This document shows, in pieces, positions 11,130 to 22,286 of a stretch of DNA of 64,000 nucleotides. Made by a program: the position numbers and the translations under genes. Within the stretch, counting starts at the first letter, position 1, and each line of letters starts with the position of its first letter. The stretch comes from Blattamonas nauphoetae. Its lineage: Eukaryota; Preaxostyla; Oxymonadida. The notes under the pieces were generated by a model, which saw only the letters and a program-made list of their open reading frames with translations, made no database searches and had not been told where the DNA came from. The DNA is taken from the NCBI GenBank assembly GCA_033064195.1, contig JARBJD010000086.1:186001-250000 (forward strand), written 5' to 3'.

Positions 11130-14100
11130 ATGAGTTCCAAATGTCGGTTTGATCCAACTGGTTTTATGATTCTCCTCTGGATAAGCTTATCGGCTATTTT
11201 AACATGTCGAGGCAGCACCACCCTCTCTCCTTCCGGCTGTCAATACACATCACTCCCACTTTCCGAAGCTCTGCGCAACCAACAATTCTCGAACAAAAAC
11301 GATCTCGGAAATGACAGATTATTGTTTAAACTTACTGAAGGATCATTCCACACCGATGGACATCATATTGTGTCCCAGAAAGTGGAGATTGAAGGACGAA
11401 ACACGATGATTGTTCACTCGAACCAATCTCCACAATTCTCGTCCACAAACAATGAACAACCGAACCCATCCATTTCCAACCAGAAGTCTCACTCATCGAT
11501 ATTCATTGTGACGAACAGCTCGGTCACTCTGAAAAGTCTGATTCTGTCTGTGTGGAAGGGAGGACTCGTTTGTTTTGTTGATTCGTCGGATGTTGGGCTG
11601 GTGGGGTGCAGGATTGGGTCATCGGTGGAATGCTCTCCTCTGGTTGTGTCTTCACCGACATCGTCGAGATCGTCAACGATCACGATGATTGGTTGTTCTC
11701 ACTCGTCTTCTGAATCGTGGGTGGTGCATCCATTTGTCGGTCTGGGTCGGAACATCCTCCCAAATGATCATTCATTGACGATTGACAAACAAAACGACCA
11801 ATCGAGTGCAGGGTCGATATCAGTGATTGGATGCGATCTGTCGTTTTCAACTCGGCTGTTTGGACGAAGCGGGCCACTCCTCGAAATGGACACAAACACC
11901 ACAAACGAGTTCAGATGTCCAGATGGCCAATCAAACTCAGAGATCTGCACAACGACTCTCGTGTCGTCGTCTTTTGTGAATGTGAGCTCGCTCTCTTTGG
12001 GAAGTGGCATTCCAACAAACCGACCTCGACTGACCCAGAAAGTGATTGGCTGTTCGATGCTTCGAAGCACAGACCATTTCAGAGGAACAGCTCTACGGGA
12101 CATGAACATGGGTGGGAATGTGCTCTGCTCGAACTCCTCCTTCGCCCACTGCTCATCCGCCTCCGACCAAAACATCACGCAGGATGGCCGCCTTTCGTGG
12201 GGAGATGTCAATGCCGGAACGCAAACATTCACATCCTGCACCTTCCGCCACATGACATGCACTACAAGCAATTTTGTTGGAGGAGCTGCGATCGCTCTGG
12301 ATCAAACACAAGCCAATCTGACCATCTCACTCTGTGCCTTCCACAACTGCACTGCCACCGGAGACGATGCATGTGGAGGAGCCGTGTGTTTCGTGGGGAG
12401 AGGCGAGACTGCCAGCCCTGCTTCGACTGTCACAATCTCACAATCCAGCATTACGGACTGCTCAGCCCAGAACGGAGGTGGAGCCGTGATGGTCTTGAAC
12501 ATCTCGTCCCTTTCGCTTGACACCTGTTTCTTTGGAGGAAACTCAGCACTTGCTGGAGGGGCTTTCATGTACGCCAACATCAGCTCGCTGTCGGTTTCAA
12601 ATTCGTCTTTCGTTGACAATGTGGCCTCTGTTGTGGGAGGAGCCGCGTATTCCGAGAGTCCCTCCTCGATCGTCTTCACTGACGTCCTTTTCCGTGACAA
12701 CGTTGGGCCATCCGGGTCAGATATGGTCCTTATGACAAAGTCTGAAGCTATTGCAGCGAATGTCACGAGGTGTGATTCATCCTCAGCAATCCCGACACTC
12801 ATCTACACTGATGGATCTTCGTTTTTTGAAACAGACTCCACACTTCTCAAGCAAGTCACTCCTGGTTTTCTGCTCTCGTCGTGTTCTGTGTCTCACTCGG
12901 GGACGGAATCGACAGTGACGATCAAAACAGTGAATGCTGTGAATGGAGTGATGAGTGTGCTTCTGTCTGGCGGACTTGTTCCTCGTCTCGTGTCTGTGCC
13001 ATTCGGATCGACAGGCTCGACAACAGGAACAGGAACGACAACAACAGATGTGCTACCATCAACGAACGAATATTCTCTCGAAGCAGCTGTGTTGGCCGGC
13101 TACAGACTTGAATCGCAACTTGCTGGTGCTGATGCTTCACTGATCACACCAAACACCACCAAGATTGATCTGAAAGGGATGAAGCTTGTTTCTGGTTCGT
13201 ATTCGATGATTGTTGAGGATGCGAGCGGGACACCAACGATCATCTCTCTCACATTGTTAGGTTCGACCACACTCTCCACAACGGTCTCACTTTATCCGAT
13301 CGACTCAGCCGAACTGAAATATGGAACGAAATACACAGTGATATCGGTGCTGAGAGACACAACGAGTCTGGCTGTGAAGGATGGTCTGTCATTCACAACG
13401 CCAGACGAGCCAGCGCGAATTGTTGGGATTTGGGCCGAGTTGGACTCGAGTGGGAACATGACTTTGGTGACACTTCGTGGTCGTCAGATTGTGACTGGAT
13501 CGTACACAGTGAGACTGAACTCGGAGAGTGGTCCTTCATTTTCGATTTCGTTTTCGGATGGAGTGAGTGATGAGAGGAACTCGAGTGTTGCGACAGTTCC
13601 GATCTTTGGCGATTCGCCAATTCTGTCTTTCGGAACGACCTACACTCTCTTCTCCGTTGTCCCAACTTCCTCTCCCTCCACACCTCTCCTGATCGATCCG
13701 AATCCGAACTCGTTCTTGATTTCCGAACCTTCTCGTCTCGTCTCAATCTCACCAGTACTCGCAGCCTCTCTCGAAACTGTCACTCTCACTTTTGGTGGTC
13801 GGAGTTTTGATGTTGGATCTTTCACGGTGAAATTATTCGTCACTTCACCAACACTCGGCATTCCTTTCGACGTTGCTTGCTCAACTGTTTCTGAAACAGA
13901 ACTGACATTGATTCTTCCGATTTCGAGCCATGATCTGTCGAATGTGGAGTTTGGAGATGTGTTGTCTGTTCTTTCTCTGAAAAATGGCTCTTCTTCAGCG
14001 ATTCTGGAAATGTCGACATTCTCGATTCCTCATCCGCCTCGTGTTGACACTGCGTCGTTCTCGTTCTGCTCTGACCTGAACACGACATTCTCTGTGACTC

Positions 14101-14357
14101 TTCGTGGAACTGACCTTCCCTCTCACGAACGATTCGTGGTTGTTCTCGACTCCTCCCATTCATTCGAAGTTGTCATCACAAACTCATGTTCTGGGACGAG
14201 TGCTGAAATGGCGATTGGATGGACCGATTCTCTTCAATACGACACCGAATATCGAATCGTGTCGATCAGAAATGAAGAAACTGGAAGGAATGTGTTCATT
14301 GACTCTCCTTCATTCTGCTCTCCTTTTCGTTTTGGTTTGTTCAGAAATGAGTCATAA
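11130..14357 (+). CDS. Secreted or truncated surface protein: signal peptide, beta-helix, beta-sandwich repeats, no membrane span
   Basis: 1,075 residues from a good ATG. The N-terminus has a hydrophobic signal sequence (ILLWISLSAILTC, about residues 12-24). Residues ~25-600 are rich in Ser, Asn and Cys with GGA, GGG and short strand motifs (GGGAVMVLNISSLSLD, GGAFMYANISSLSVS), typical of a parallel beta-helix of the pectin-lyase type. Four beta-sandwich units follow. The last three are nearly identical to units of the gene at the left edge (compare 13,409-14,310 with 1,009-1,330 and 1,690-2,280). The protein stops shortly after RNEETGRNVF, where the other gene goes on to a second beta-helix, membrane span and pseudokinase tail. 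It is therefore either a secreted paralogue or a 3'-truncated gene copy. It shares the NGS/NDS glycosylation-rich style of its relatives. Confidence 0.75.
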   Translation: MSSKCRFDPTGFMILLWISLSAILTCRGSTTLSPSGCQYTSLPLSEALRNQQFSNKNDLGNDRLLFKLTEGSFHTDGHHIVSQKVEIEGRNTMIVHSNQSPQFSSTNNEQPNPSISNQKSHSSIFIVTNSSVTLKSLILSVWKGGLVCFVDSSDVGLVGCRIGSSVECSPLVVSSPTSSRSSTITMIGCSHSSSESWVVHPFVGLGRNILPNDHSLTIDKQNDQSSAGSISVIGCDLSFSTRLFGRSGPLLEMDTNTTNEFRCPDGQSNSEICTTTLVSSSFVNVSSLSLGSGIPTNRPRLTQKVIGCSMLRSTDHFRGTALRDMNMGGNVLCSNSSFAHCSSASDQNITQDGRLSWGDVNAGTQTFTSCTFRHMTCTTSNFVGGAAIALDQTQANLTISLCAFHNCTATGDDACGGAVCFVGRGETASPASTVTISQSSITDCSAQNGGGAVMVLNISSLSLDTCFFGGNSALAGGAFMYANISSLSVSNSSFVDNVASVVGGAAYSESPSSIVFTDVLFRDNVGPSGSDMVLMTKSEAIAANVTRCDSSSAIPTLIYTDGSSFFETDSTLLKQVTPGFLLSSCSVSHSGTESTVTIKTVNAVNGVMSVLLSGGLVPRLVSVPFGSTGSTTGTGTTTTDVLPSTNEYSLEAAVLAGYRLESQLAGADASLITPNTTKIDLKGMKLVSGSYSMIVEDASGTPTIISLTLLGSTTLSTTVSLYPIDSAELKYGTKYTVISVLRDTTSLAVKDGLSFTTPDEPARIVGIWAELDSSGNMTLVTLRGRQIVTGSYTVRLNSESGPSFSISFSDGVSDERNSSVATVPIFGDSPILSFGTTYTLFSVVPTSSPSTPLLIDPNPNSFLISEPSRLVSISPVLAASLETVTLTFGGRSFDVGSFTVKLFVTSPTLGIPFDVACSTVSETELTLILPISSHDLSNVEFGDVLSVLSLKNGSSSAILEMSTFSIPHPPRVDTASFSFCSDLNTTFSVTLRGTDLPSHERFVVVLDSSHSFEVVITNSCSGTSAEMAIGWTDSLQYDTEYRIVSIRNEETGRNVFIDSPSFCSPFRFGLFRNES

Positions 14358-14420
14358 TGATGAAATTGTGACATGAAACGTGATATCTACATCTCAATCT
14401 CTCATCTCCTTCCATCTTCT

Positions 14421-15420
14421 TCACATTGTGAGGTTCATCCCTCTCTCCATACTCACACTCTCAATGTAATCCTCAATCTCTGAACGTGTTGTATTGTCCA
14501 TTCGCATCAGCCATCCTTCCAGTGCATCTTCGTGTCCTGCTTCTCGTCGTCTCACATCCGTCTTTTTCCATCTTTCTTCATCCATTCTCATTCTCACATC
14601 GTCTTCTCTGATCCTCTTCAGTCTCTCCCCCAACTCATCCTCCTTTGTCTTCTCCACCAACCACCCCACTTCCCACTCCTCTCTTCCTGTCTCCACAATC
14701 TCACCATCCTCGAACAGATCTCGCTCGAGCTCCAATGTTCGTTCTGAAAGGAGAGAAATGATGGTTGGCGTATCCATGTTGTCTGAGTCATCTTTCGGAA
14801 TGAACTCCTCTCGCTGGACAATGAACAGCAGATATTGCTTTGCTGGCTTCAGAACACGTTCAAACCGCAACTTTTGGATTCTCTTCTGATTGTCTTTGTC
14901 CTCAGCGAGATCGTCTGGATCCAACATTAGATTGTGGACGACCCAGATGAGACCATGATGGAACATACCATGGGCTGTAGGGACTGTCATCGGCGTGGAT
15001 GTGTCCAACATTCGGTTGACGAGATTCTCTTCCAGCAAGCGAGGAATCAGGTGAAGGAAAGTCCCACAAAAGGTAACGATCAGGACAAGATGAGCCCAGT
15101 CTGCTGGCGAAGAGTGGTAGAATGATCGCTCCAAAAGTGCACACAGCTGCGGAATCTCGGAAAAGGTGGATTCGACAACTGGGTGGAGTAATTGGGAGCC
15201 TCCACAGAGACTGAAAGATACACTGTTCCACGAAGCGTCGAGAATTTCGATTAATACGTCAGAAACGTCCTCAGTCTCATCTTTCACGGTTGTGGTTTGT
15301 TGGTCAAGAAGATCGAGACAGAAAATGATGGTTGATTTGAGAAGTGGAATATAGTTAAAGTTGATCAGAATCTGAAGATGATGAGAAGAGATCAAGGCAT
15401 ACGTCTCGAATGTTGACACA
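14421..15420 (-). pseudogene. 5'-truncated helical-repeat-type host gene
   Basis: An open minus-strand frame of about 330 codons ends at 14,421 with a hydrophilic, Glu/Arg-rich helical tail (GERLKRIREDDVRM). Upstream are Leu-rich helices such as LQILINFNYIPLLKS and the DWAHLVLIVTF stretch, in the style of the oxymonad ARM/HEAT-like family. The frame stays open to 15,533, but those last ~38 codons are simply the antisense of the plus-strand copy that starts near 15,420. No ATG opens it, only a GTG. I therefore read the real homology as ending at the junction near 15,420, which makes this a gene that has lost its 5' end. Function unknown. Confidence 0.55.
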
Positions 15421-16035
15421 CGATTGGATAAGAGATGGGACAACTTGTGTTTGGAGACAGTTCCGCTCTTTATCCGTGTCTTGAAACTGGACCAGCCTGC
15501 ATCGAACAAACACACGAAAGTGCTCCGACACAAAATTAGTCGTTTTATTCTGGAATGTATGGACGGTGCTGTTCACAAGAGTGGTTGCCTGACTCCGACA
15601 CAACGCGAGACATTCATCAATCTCTCGGCCGAGTTCATCTTCGCGCCCTTCCAGGGAAGGCATCTCCCAACGACTGGACAACACGAGGCCTGGACAAACG
15701 ATCTCATCAGAGTGTTCAAAGTTGGTCGTTATCCCGTGTTCACTGAGGGTCTGGGCAAGCTTGGATTCTTCGCTCGAGTGGTGAATGGAGTCACAGACAG
15801 TTCTCACGATTATTTTTCGATGCAGGTATTCCAATATTGCGCAACATGCTGGGAATGGAGAAAGAATCATGGGAGGAAGTCTTTTGAGGAAGAAGGTTGG
15901 GAGGATGCGATGGAGTTCATCCTGATCAGAAAAGAGAAATCTTCAGATTACTACAAAAGAGATGCGTACGCGGACTCGATGACTTGGGTGAAAGGGGCGA
16001 ATCTTCGAGAACTCTTCTGTTGGGAGAGGATCTGA
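15415..16035 (+). pseudogene. 5'-truncated duplicate of the C-terminal part of the host gene at 16,302-24,411
   Basis: About 205 codons clearly homologous to 23,811-24,411: WDNLCLETVPLF against WDDLCFDTVPLF, KLGFFARVVN in both, and SFEEEGWEDAMEF against SFDEEGWEDAMEL. The match continues into the 3' flank to about 16,140, where both copies carry a similar CATTCCA-GGATAAT-TCATTTCACTT run. The copy has no ATG and begins abruptly at the junction with the minus-strand gene. It is a leftover of a segmental duplication that lies just upstream of the start of its own parent gene. Confidence 0.65.
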
Positions 16036-17232
16036 TGCCATCCACTCTTCACCCGGCCATGTCATGCCAAAGAACAGATCCCACACATTCCATGGATAAT
16101 GTCATTTCACTTGATTGCATTTTTTCATCTCATAAGACCCCGAATCATTCTCTTCTGTTGTGCTGTCCTTCATGAGAAACATGACAAAGAATCTTGCGAT
16201 TATGGCAGATCTGAACAGGATAGATGCTCCAGATATCAGGGATAGTCTGATTGGAGGAGGTTAGAAGAGAAACGAGGCTGAATTGGTCAGATCGAACAGG
16301 AATGCCTCCAAAGCATAAATCTCGGAGACAAAGCAAAAATTCACCATCTAACACCCACAGACAAGCTGACTCTTCCGATGTTGCGAAGGCACATATCGCT
16401 ATTCCATCACTCGAAGCAAGTTTGAGAAACGACAACGAATTGTCAGCTGATTCCAGTTGTATCCGCTCTTCTGCCAAACGAGACACGGATATAGGGGATG
16501 AACGTGAATATATTCGGATATCACGATCAATACAGCAGTACGAATTGAAACGAAGACGAATCAATCCTGATACAAAGTCTGGACAAGAGCATCTGGAGGG
16601 TGATGACATACCTCTCCCCACCTCCATCGAGTGGGATCGAAGATTGGTGCTGCAGGATTGGATTGGAAAGGATGTGATTGGGGAAGGGTGTCTGTCACTC
16701 TTTGGTCATGTTACAGTCGGTCGGACTGTTGAGGAATTTGTAACTCGTCACGTCAAACCTGAAACTGTAGAATTGCATTTTTCATCGAAAATAAAAAAAG
16801 TGTCAAACCTCCGTCTGTCTCATGTTAGGCATGGGCAGCGGTCGGTCCGACTGCTCGTCGACCGACCGACTGCTTTTTCCGACGCGATCTTTCCCATTTC
16901 TGACAACACATCACTCTCTCCCTCCATTTGACCCAAATCACAACTAAAGATGATGAATTAGCATTATACGTGTTCATTCAGACATATTGCGATTTCTCAC
17001 CGTCCTTTGCACGTATTTCTATTGATCCAACCACAACAGTCGAACGAAATGAAAAAATTCAGGATGAGGACATCGTTCTGGTTCCGCTCTTCTCGTCGTT
17101 CATCTTCTTTCTCTCCTCTTCCTACATCTCTTATTCACTCTTCTTCCTTCCTTCTTTTTCTCCCTTCTTCACTCACCTTCTCTCATCCTCCTCTTCTCTC
17201 CGTCTCCTCCGCTCCACCTCCGCCGTCAGCTG

Positions 17233-18950
17233 TCACTCACTCTCCTCTTCCTTCCTTTCGTTGTATCTCTCTTCTTCTTTTCTTCGTTTCTCTTCTCGAT
17301 CTCGTTCTTTCCCTTTCACCACATTTCCATTCTCAACTGGCTGCACCAACGATTGTTGCGCTTCTCTTCCTTCTTCCTTCGTAAAATACTCAGAAATCAG
17401 CGGCTTCGTGAAGGACGAGTGTTTGTGGTTGGACGTGTTGAGGTGCGTCGGCCTCGATGAAGCGTGGATGAGAGTCTGCAGTGTTTTGCTTGTTGGCCAG
17501 TCTGTTCGGGATGATGTCTGATTCAAGATGTGTTTGGGAGGCGAACCCGGAAGGTTGAAAACTGGAAACGACGGCGATTGCGGTTGGACCAACGCGATGT
17601 GGATGGCGGTGGTTTTGGATGCGGAAGATGAAATGGTGTCTCAGTTGAGTGTGTGTGAGGTGTGTGGTCGTTTTGTCCTTCAGTTGGTTGCGTTTGAGGA
17701 GCGAGTACATCGAAATCCCAATTGAATGGTGACTCGTTTCGGTCTCTTCGTTTCTGCCTGTTCTCGTCGATAGCGCGCTTCACATTCTTTCACCGTTCGA
17801 TTTGCTTCGCATTTAATTCCTCCAAGTCTTTCTTTCTTCTTTCCGCTTCCAATTCTTCTTTTTCTGTCATTCGATCCTCATGATCTTGTCGAGTCGATGA
17901 TCCCGACAGAAATTGGGGATAATCTGGCTGGTTCGATTTAGTCATTTCATTTCTCCGATGTGTTTCGTCTTCACGTTGAGTAGAACTCGAAAGATGATTC
18001 TACAGACGGTTCGCTTGTGTCGCCATCCTTCCGTCGTTTTGGACATCAAATTGCTGAGTTATCGATTCTTCTCAAGTATTTTGTGCGACAAAGTTCGTAT
18101 TAACTGCCCATCAGACAGTACTTCGATAATCATATTCCTCAATTCGTCAAGTGAGAATTGGATGTGTTCCGGTTGAGCGTATGTCGCATAAATGTGCATC
18201 ACCAGAAAAAGCAATGTTGGGGAAGACAATTGTGGAGAGATGGGGGCGGGAAGAGACGAGATGATGGGAGAAGACGCGATCAGAGTTTGGTGGTCAGTTT
18301 CCAATGGAGGAGAGCGAAATGAGGTTGATGTGTGTGCGGATCGTAATGCATGCAAAGTTGCAGTGGTGCTGAGTGTGTTAATTAATGTTGTTGGGGTTGA
18401 TGATGAAGTGGGTGTGTTGAGATTGTCTTGCTGTTCAGCCGACGGAAATGAAGCAGAACTTATGTCAATAAAGGGCGGATTGGGGAGCATGAAGATAGAT
18501 GAAAAGGTGGACTCGTCAACAGATGATGTGAGGAAGGTAACCATGGCTGGAGAGAGCCACAAATGATAATGACGATGATCAACGATGACATAAGATAGAA
18601 ATCAGACAAAATCAACGGGAAAAGGCGAAAAGCATACGATGGATGACGTTATTTTGATGCAATATATGAGTTTTGTTTCTGATTAGCGGCTAGAGGTGAA
18701 TGACGATGAATCATCAAAAATTCAAAACCAGCAAACGATGTGTGGTCAGAATTGGCTGAAAAGAGTGTGCATCAGCATGAAGAGCAGATTCAATGGATGA
18801 TGGAATAAGGATCTCCTGAACTTTTCCACAATCTGATTTCGCAGTGAGATCACGACTGTTTGCGAAATAGTGTCGTGTTTCATAGCGATAAATGCGGAGC
18901 AGAGATGAAATATCTTCGGTGAGAGTTGGAAGCGAGACGAAGGGACCCAT
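17233..18950 (-). pseudogene. Possible captured host-gene fragments inside the hAT element
   Basis: Three minus-strand stretches look more like protein than chance: 18,714-18,950 (SLPTLTEDISSLLRIYRYET), 18,059-18,562 (HIQFSLDELRNMIIEVLSDG) and 17,233-17,592, which ends in a long Glu/Arg/Lys-rich helix (KEEGREAQQ, then KERDREEKRRKEEE). They lie in order on one strand and could be exons, but I could not fix splice sites. hAT and MULE elements are known to carry pieces of host genes. The alternative is chance open frames in skewed-composition DNA. Confidence 0.3.
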
Positions 18951-19550
18951 TTCAGAAAGTTGGGCACTTCAGAAAAGTTGACGACATTTGGAATGATTAA
19001 GCTGGATCAGTTTAAGAATCGAATGAGATAGTCTCGAGGAGTGGAAGAAAGTGGCCGTGTTTCATCAGATGACACTGAAACAATCAAGGATGAAAGAAAC
19101 AGACCGAAGAAGGAGATGCTTTCGGTGATCAGTTGTCATGTGGTCGAAGTATCTTGACAAGAGAAGAAATATAAAAAATGTGAAGAAAACACACTTCGAA
19201 GAAGACAACCGAGAGTTTGATGATCAAGTTGAGGATCATAGTTCGTTCTGACTCGGCTGTGGGACAAGGAGTCATTTCGAGTGAGATTCTGAATGAACTT
19301 GATTGTTAAGGATTGAGAAGAAATAATCAACCATTTTACAATTATCTAAATTCATGGAAAAGGTGTTAGAATAAAATGAAGGAGTCGGAGTCGGTCGGAC
19401 AGGCCGACTTTTTGTCCGATGTTGGGGAAGGACAGACCGACTCAGGGACTCTTGATCCACGACCTCATATGCATTAATTTCGTGAAAACTGAGATGAAGA
19501 AAATGTAGATATGTTGTGAATCAAAAATAAGAAAAAAGTGAATAATAAAG

Positions 19551-19622
19551 TGACTCTGACGGGATTCGATCCTGGGTCAGAGGAGCAAAAAGCTTCCATG
19601 CTACCGCTCGACCATAGGGCAC
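19551..19622 (-). other. tRNA-like relic with A and B boxes
   Basis: On the minus strand TGGTCGAGCGG fits the Pol III A box and GGATCGAATCC nearly fits the B box, at about tRNA spacing, with a possible TTT anticodon loop between. The ends do not form an acceptor stem, and the T and D stems pair poorly. I read it as a decayed tRNA or the head of a short Pol III repeat carried in the hAT element. Confidence 0.3.
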
Positions 19623-22286
19623 TTCAAAAAAGTCGCCGACTGTTTTATTTTTAGGGACTGGACTCGATGTTTTCAGACCGACCACTGCCCATGCCTATCT
19701 CATGTGTCGACATTCGATTATCTTTCAAAATTTTTAGTCAAAATTCCATATAAAGATTTGTGTGTCATTGTTGGGCACATTCTTCAACTTTTTTCGTGAT
19801 CGTGTGCTGAGAGAATGAGGAGAGTATTCGATTGGAAAAAAGAAGACAACAAAGGACGATACCGGAACAACTCACAGAAGACATAGTGTGCTGGGCGCAT
19901 TCAAGGGTCTTGTACAACCAGCTTGCGAAAAATGATGATCCAGTCGTGGAGGAAGAAAAGAGCGTATTTTCAAGGAATCAGAAAGCAGTGTACTATGCTT
20001 GATAAAAGAAGACAATAGAAGAGACAGATCATGAAATCAAACCTAAATTTTTGATAGAGAGTCAGAAAAAACACATCGTTTGGAAATCCGAAGAACAAAC
20101 CCATCTGACTTTACTAGACTCGATTCAAAATAGATTGTCCAAATTTCAAGAAGTCTGAGGGGAGCTTGTTGAACAGTGATACATAGATTTGATGATGTTC
20201 AATTCGGTTCGCATATCCATTTTTGTCTCTCAAAGTTCCACCCACTCCGGTTTATCAACACGAGTGGAGTCGACTTTCAACAGAATGAGAGATTTGCACT
20301 GATGTCTGGAAATATTTTGTTTGCCGTCTAAATAATTGTGTCAACCAACAATGTAAACTTCTGAAATCTATGGAGTTTTGACACTGAGTTCATCTCAAAC
20401 TTTGAAAGTACAATTCCAATGAAATCAAACAGCAAAGAAAATATTTCTAGACATCAGGTCAAAACTGTCTTTCTATTGAAAGTCGTCTCCACTCGCGTTG
20501 ATAAACCGGAGTGGATGGAACTTTGAGAGCCAAAATTGGATATGTGAACCGAGTTGAACCTCGTCAAATCTATGTATCACTGTTCGACAAGCTCCCCTCG
20601 GACTTCTTGAAATTTGGACGATCTGTTTTGAATCGAGTCTAGTAAAGTCAGATGGGTTTGTTCTTCGGATTTCCAAACGATGTGTTTTTTCTGACTCTCT
20701 ATCAAAAATTTAGGTTTGATTTCATGATCTGTCTCTTCTATTGTCTTCTTTTATCAAGTATAGGACACCGCTTTCTGATTCCTTGAAAATACGCTCTTTT
20801 CTTCCTCCACGACTGGATCATCATTTTTCGCAAGCTGGTTGTACAAGACCCTTGAATGCGCCCAGCACACTATGTCTTCTGTGAGTTGTTCCGGTATCGT
20901 CCTTTGTTGTCTTCTTTTTTCCAATCGAATACTCTCCTCATTCTCTCAGCACACGATCACGAAGAAAGTTGAAGAATGTGCCCAACAATGACACACAAAT
21001 CTTTATATGGAATTTTGACTAAAAATTTTGAAAGATAATCGAATGTCGACACATGAGACAGACGGAGGTTTGACACTTTTTTTATTTTCGATGAAAAATG
21101 CAATTCTACAGTTTCAGGTTTGACGTGACGAGTTACAAATTCCTCAACAGTCCGACCGACTGTAACTCCGAAATGACTCTGTCTGAAAGCGACATGAATC
21201 ATGCGATTCGGTTCGTTGTGTACGCCACGATGCACATTGGATATCATGTCAAAGATTCAAGGGTCTTGTTCGAGCACCTGTTCCCGAATTGTTGCCTCTC
21301 GATTGAACTCGCTTCAACTCTCCTCAAACTTCTTTCTCTTCCATGTGATGCCCTCAAACGTGCCTTCATTGCGTTCTACGACGCCTTGCACCATCATTCA
21401 TCTCCATCATTCATTGTATCAGAAGGCACGACTGGCTTCATGTCTGGTCTCTTCTCGATTCTGAGACCGCACGAAATTTCGGTGACTGGCCAAACGATGG
21501 AATTGCACGGCCATCTTCTTTCGATTCTGTGTCGTCATCTGCAGATTTTTCGACCAAAAAACCTCCGTTTTTATCTGACCAAAGTACCGCTCCCTTCACG
21601 CTCCAGCGAGCTCACCTCGTTTCTGATGAATTGTTGGACTATCTGTTGTGTGACCTGAACAATCCCAAAATCGACTACTCCACGTTCTCCCCATCTCCAT
21701 TTCCGGAAATCCAGCGATTCTTTTTGGATTTAATGGAAGAACTGTCGTCTCCCTTCGAATCCGAGCTGGGCTTTTCCATACTGAAGGATGCTCGTGATTA
21801 TCTCTATTTAAACCCAACGGGACCATTGGACAATCTCGTTTGGGTGGAAGGATTTGAATGTCTTCTTTTTCAAGTCGAAAGACAAACACCATACTCCGAT
21901 ATGGCATTTCAATCCATTATGTACTTTCTGTTTCGCCGCCCATCGGAAATAACACCCTTCCCAACGAACGAAGGCACGTTCGACATCCAAGTTGGTAGTA
22001 TCCGCGGCTCTCATCCATGTCATCTTCCCATTCGATCGCTCTGGACACTCTTCACTCCCACTCAGCCACACCACACCAATTTCGTCATCACTGCTTTTCG
22101 TGAATTCTCGAAAATCGTCCATTCTACGTGTCGTAACGCTGTGTGGATCGACTGGCTCACCAGTTTCTTCAAAGTTGTTCAGCCTGCAACACTACCATTC
22201 ACGTCTGAATTCATCATATTTCACTCGCAATTCACAGCATTCTTGAACGAAATACTGATGAGCTTCCTCGATCGCTCGGATTGCTA

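Larger units (their letters stand above)
16826..19697. mobile_element. hAT-type element, non-autonomous, nested in the foldback element
   Basis: The element begins TAGGCATGGGCAG and ends with the inverted CTGCCCATGCCTA. It is flanked by the 8-bp direct repeat TCTCATGT (16,818-16,825 and 19,698-19,705). The empty site is visible in the other arm of the foldback element, which has a single TCTCATGT, so the boundaries are certain. TIR sequence and 8-bp duplication are hallmarks of hAT. Near both ends lie further short GTCGGTC/GACCGAC repeats. No hAT transposase is seen in 2.9 kb. The interior carries gene-like minus-strand stretches and a tRNA-like relic instead. Confidence 0.8.
16714..21162. 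mobile_element. Foldback-type Tc1/mariner-like element with arms of roughly 0.7 kb, split by a nested hAT
   Basis: The ends are exact inverted copies starting CAGTCGGTCGGACTGTTGAG, flanked by TA on both sides (16,712-16,713 and 21,163-21,164). The left arm (16,714-16,825, then 19,706 to about 20,330) is matched base for base with few differences by the reverse complement of the right arm (about 20,420-21,162). Only ~90 bases form a central loop. Without the nested insertion the element is about 1.6 kb. I see no transposase frame, so it must be non-autonomous; TA duplication and CAGT ends point to Tc1/mariner machinery. It sits inside the host gene at 16,302-24,411. Confidence 0.75.

Noticed and set aside
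15421-15533. N-terminal extension of the minus-strand gene to 15,533
   Set aside because: These codons are the exact antisense of the duplicated plus-strand gene piece and begin with GTG.
16145-16627. 160-codon minus-strand frame
   Set aside because: Antisense to the 5' part of the interrupted host gene, which reads in frame past the transposon on the plus strand.
21447-21544. A 98-nt intron to explain the frame change in the host gene
   Set aside because: Phases would fit, but it is far longer than the other introns (25-46 nt) and removes helix-like protein text; a frameshift is as likely.
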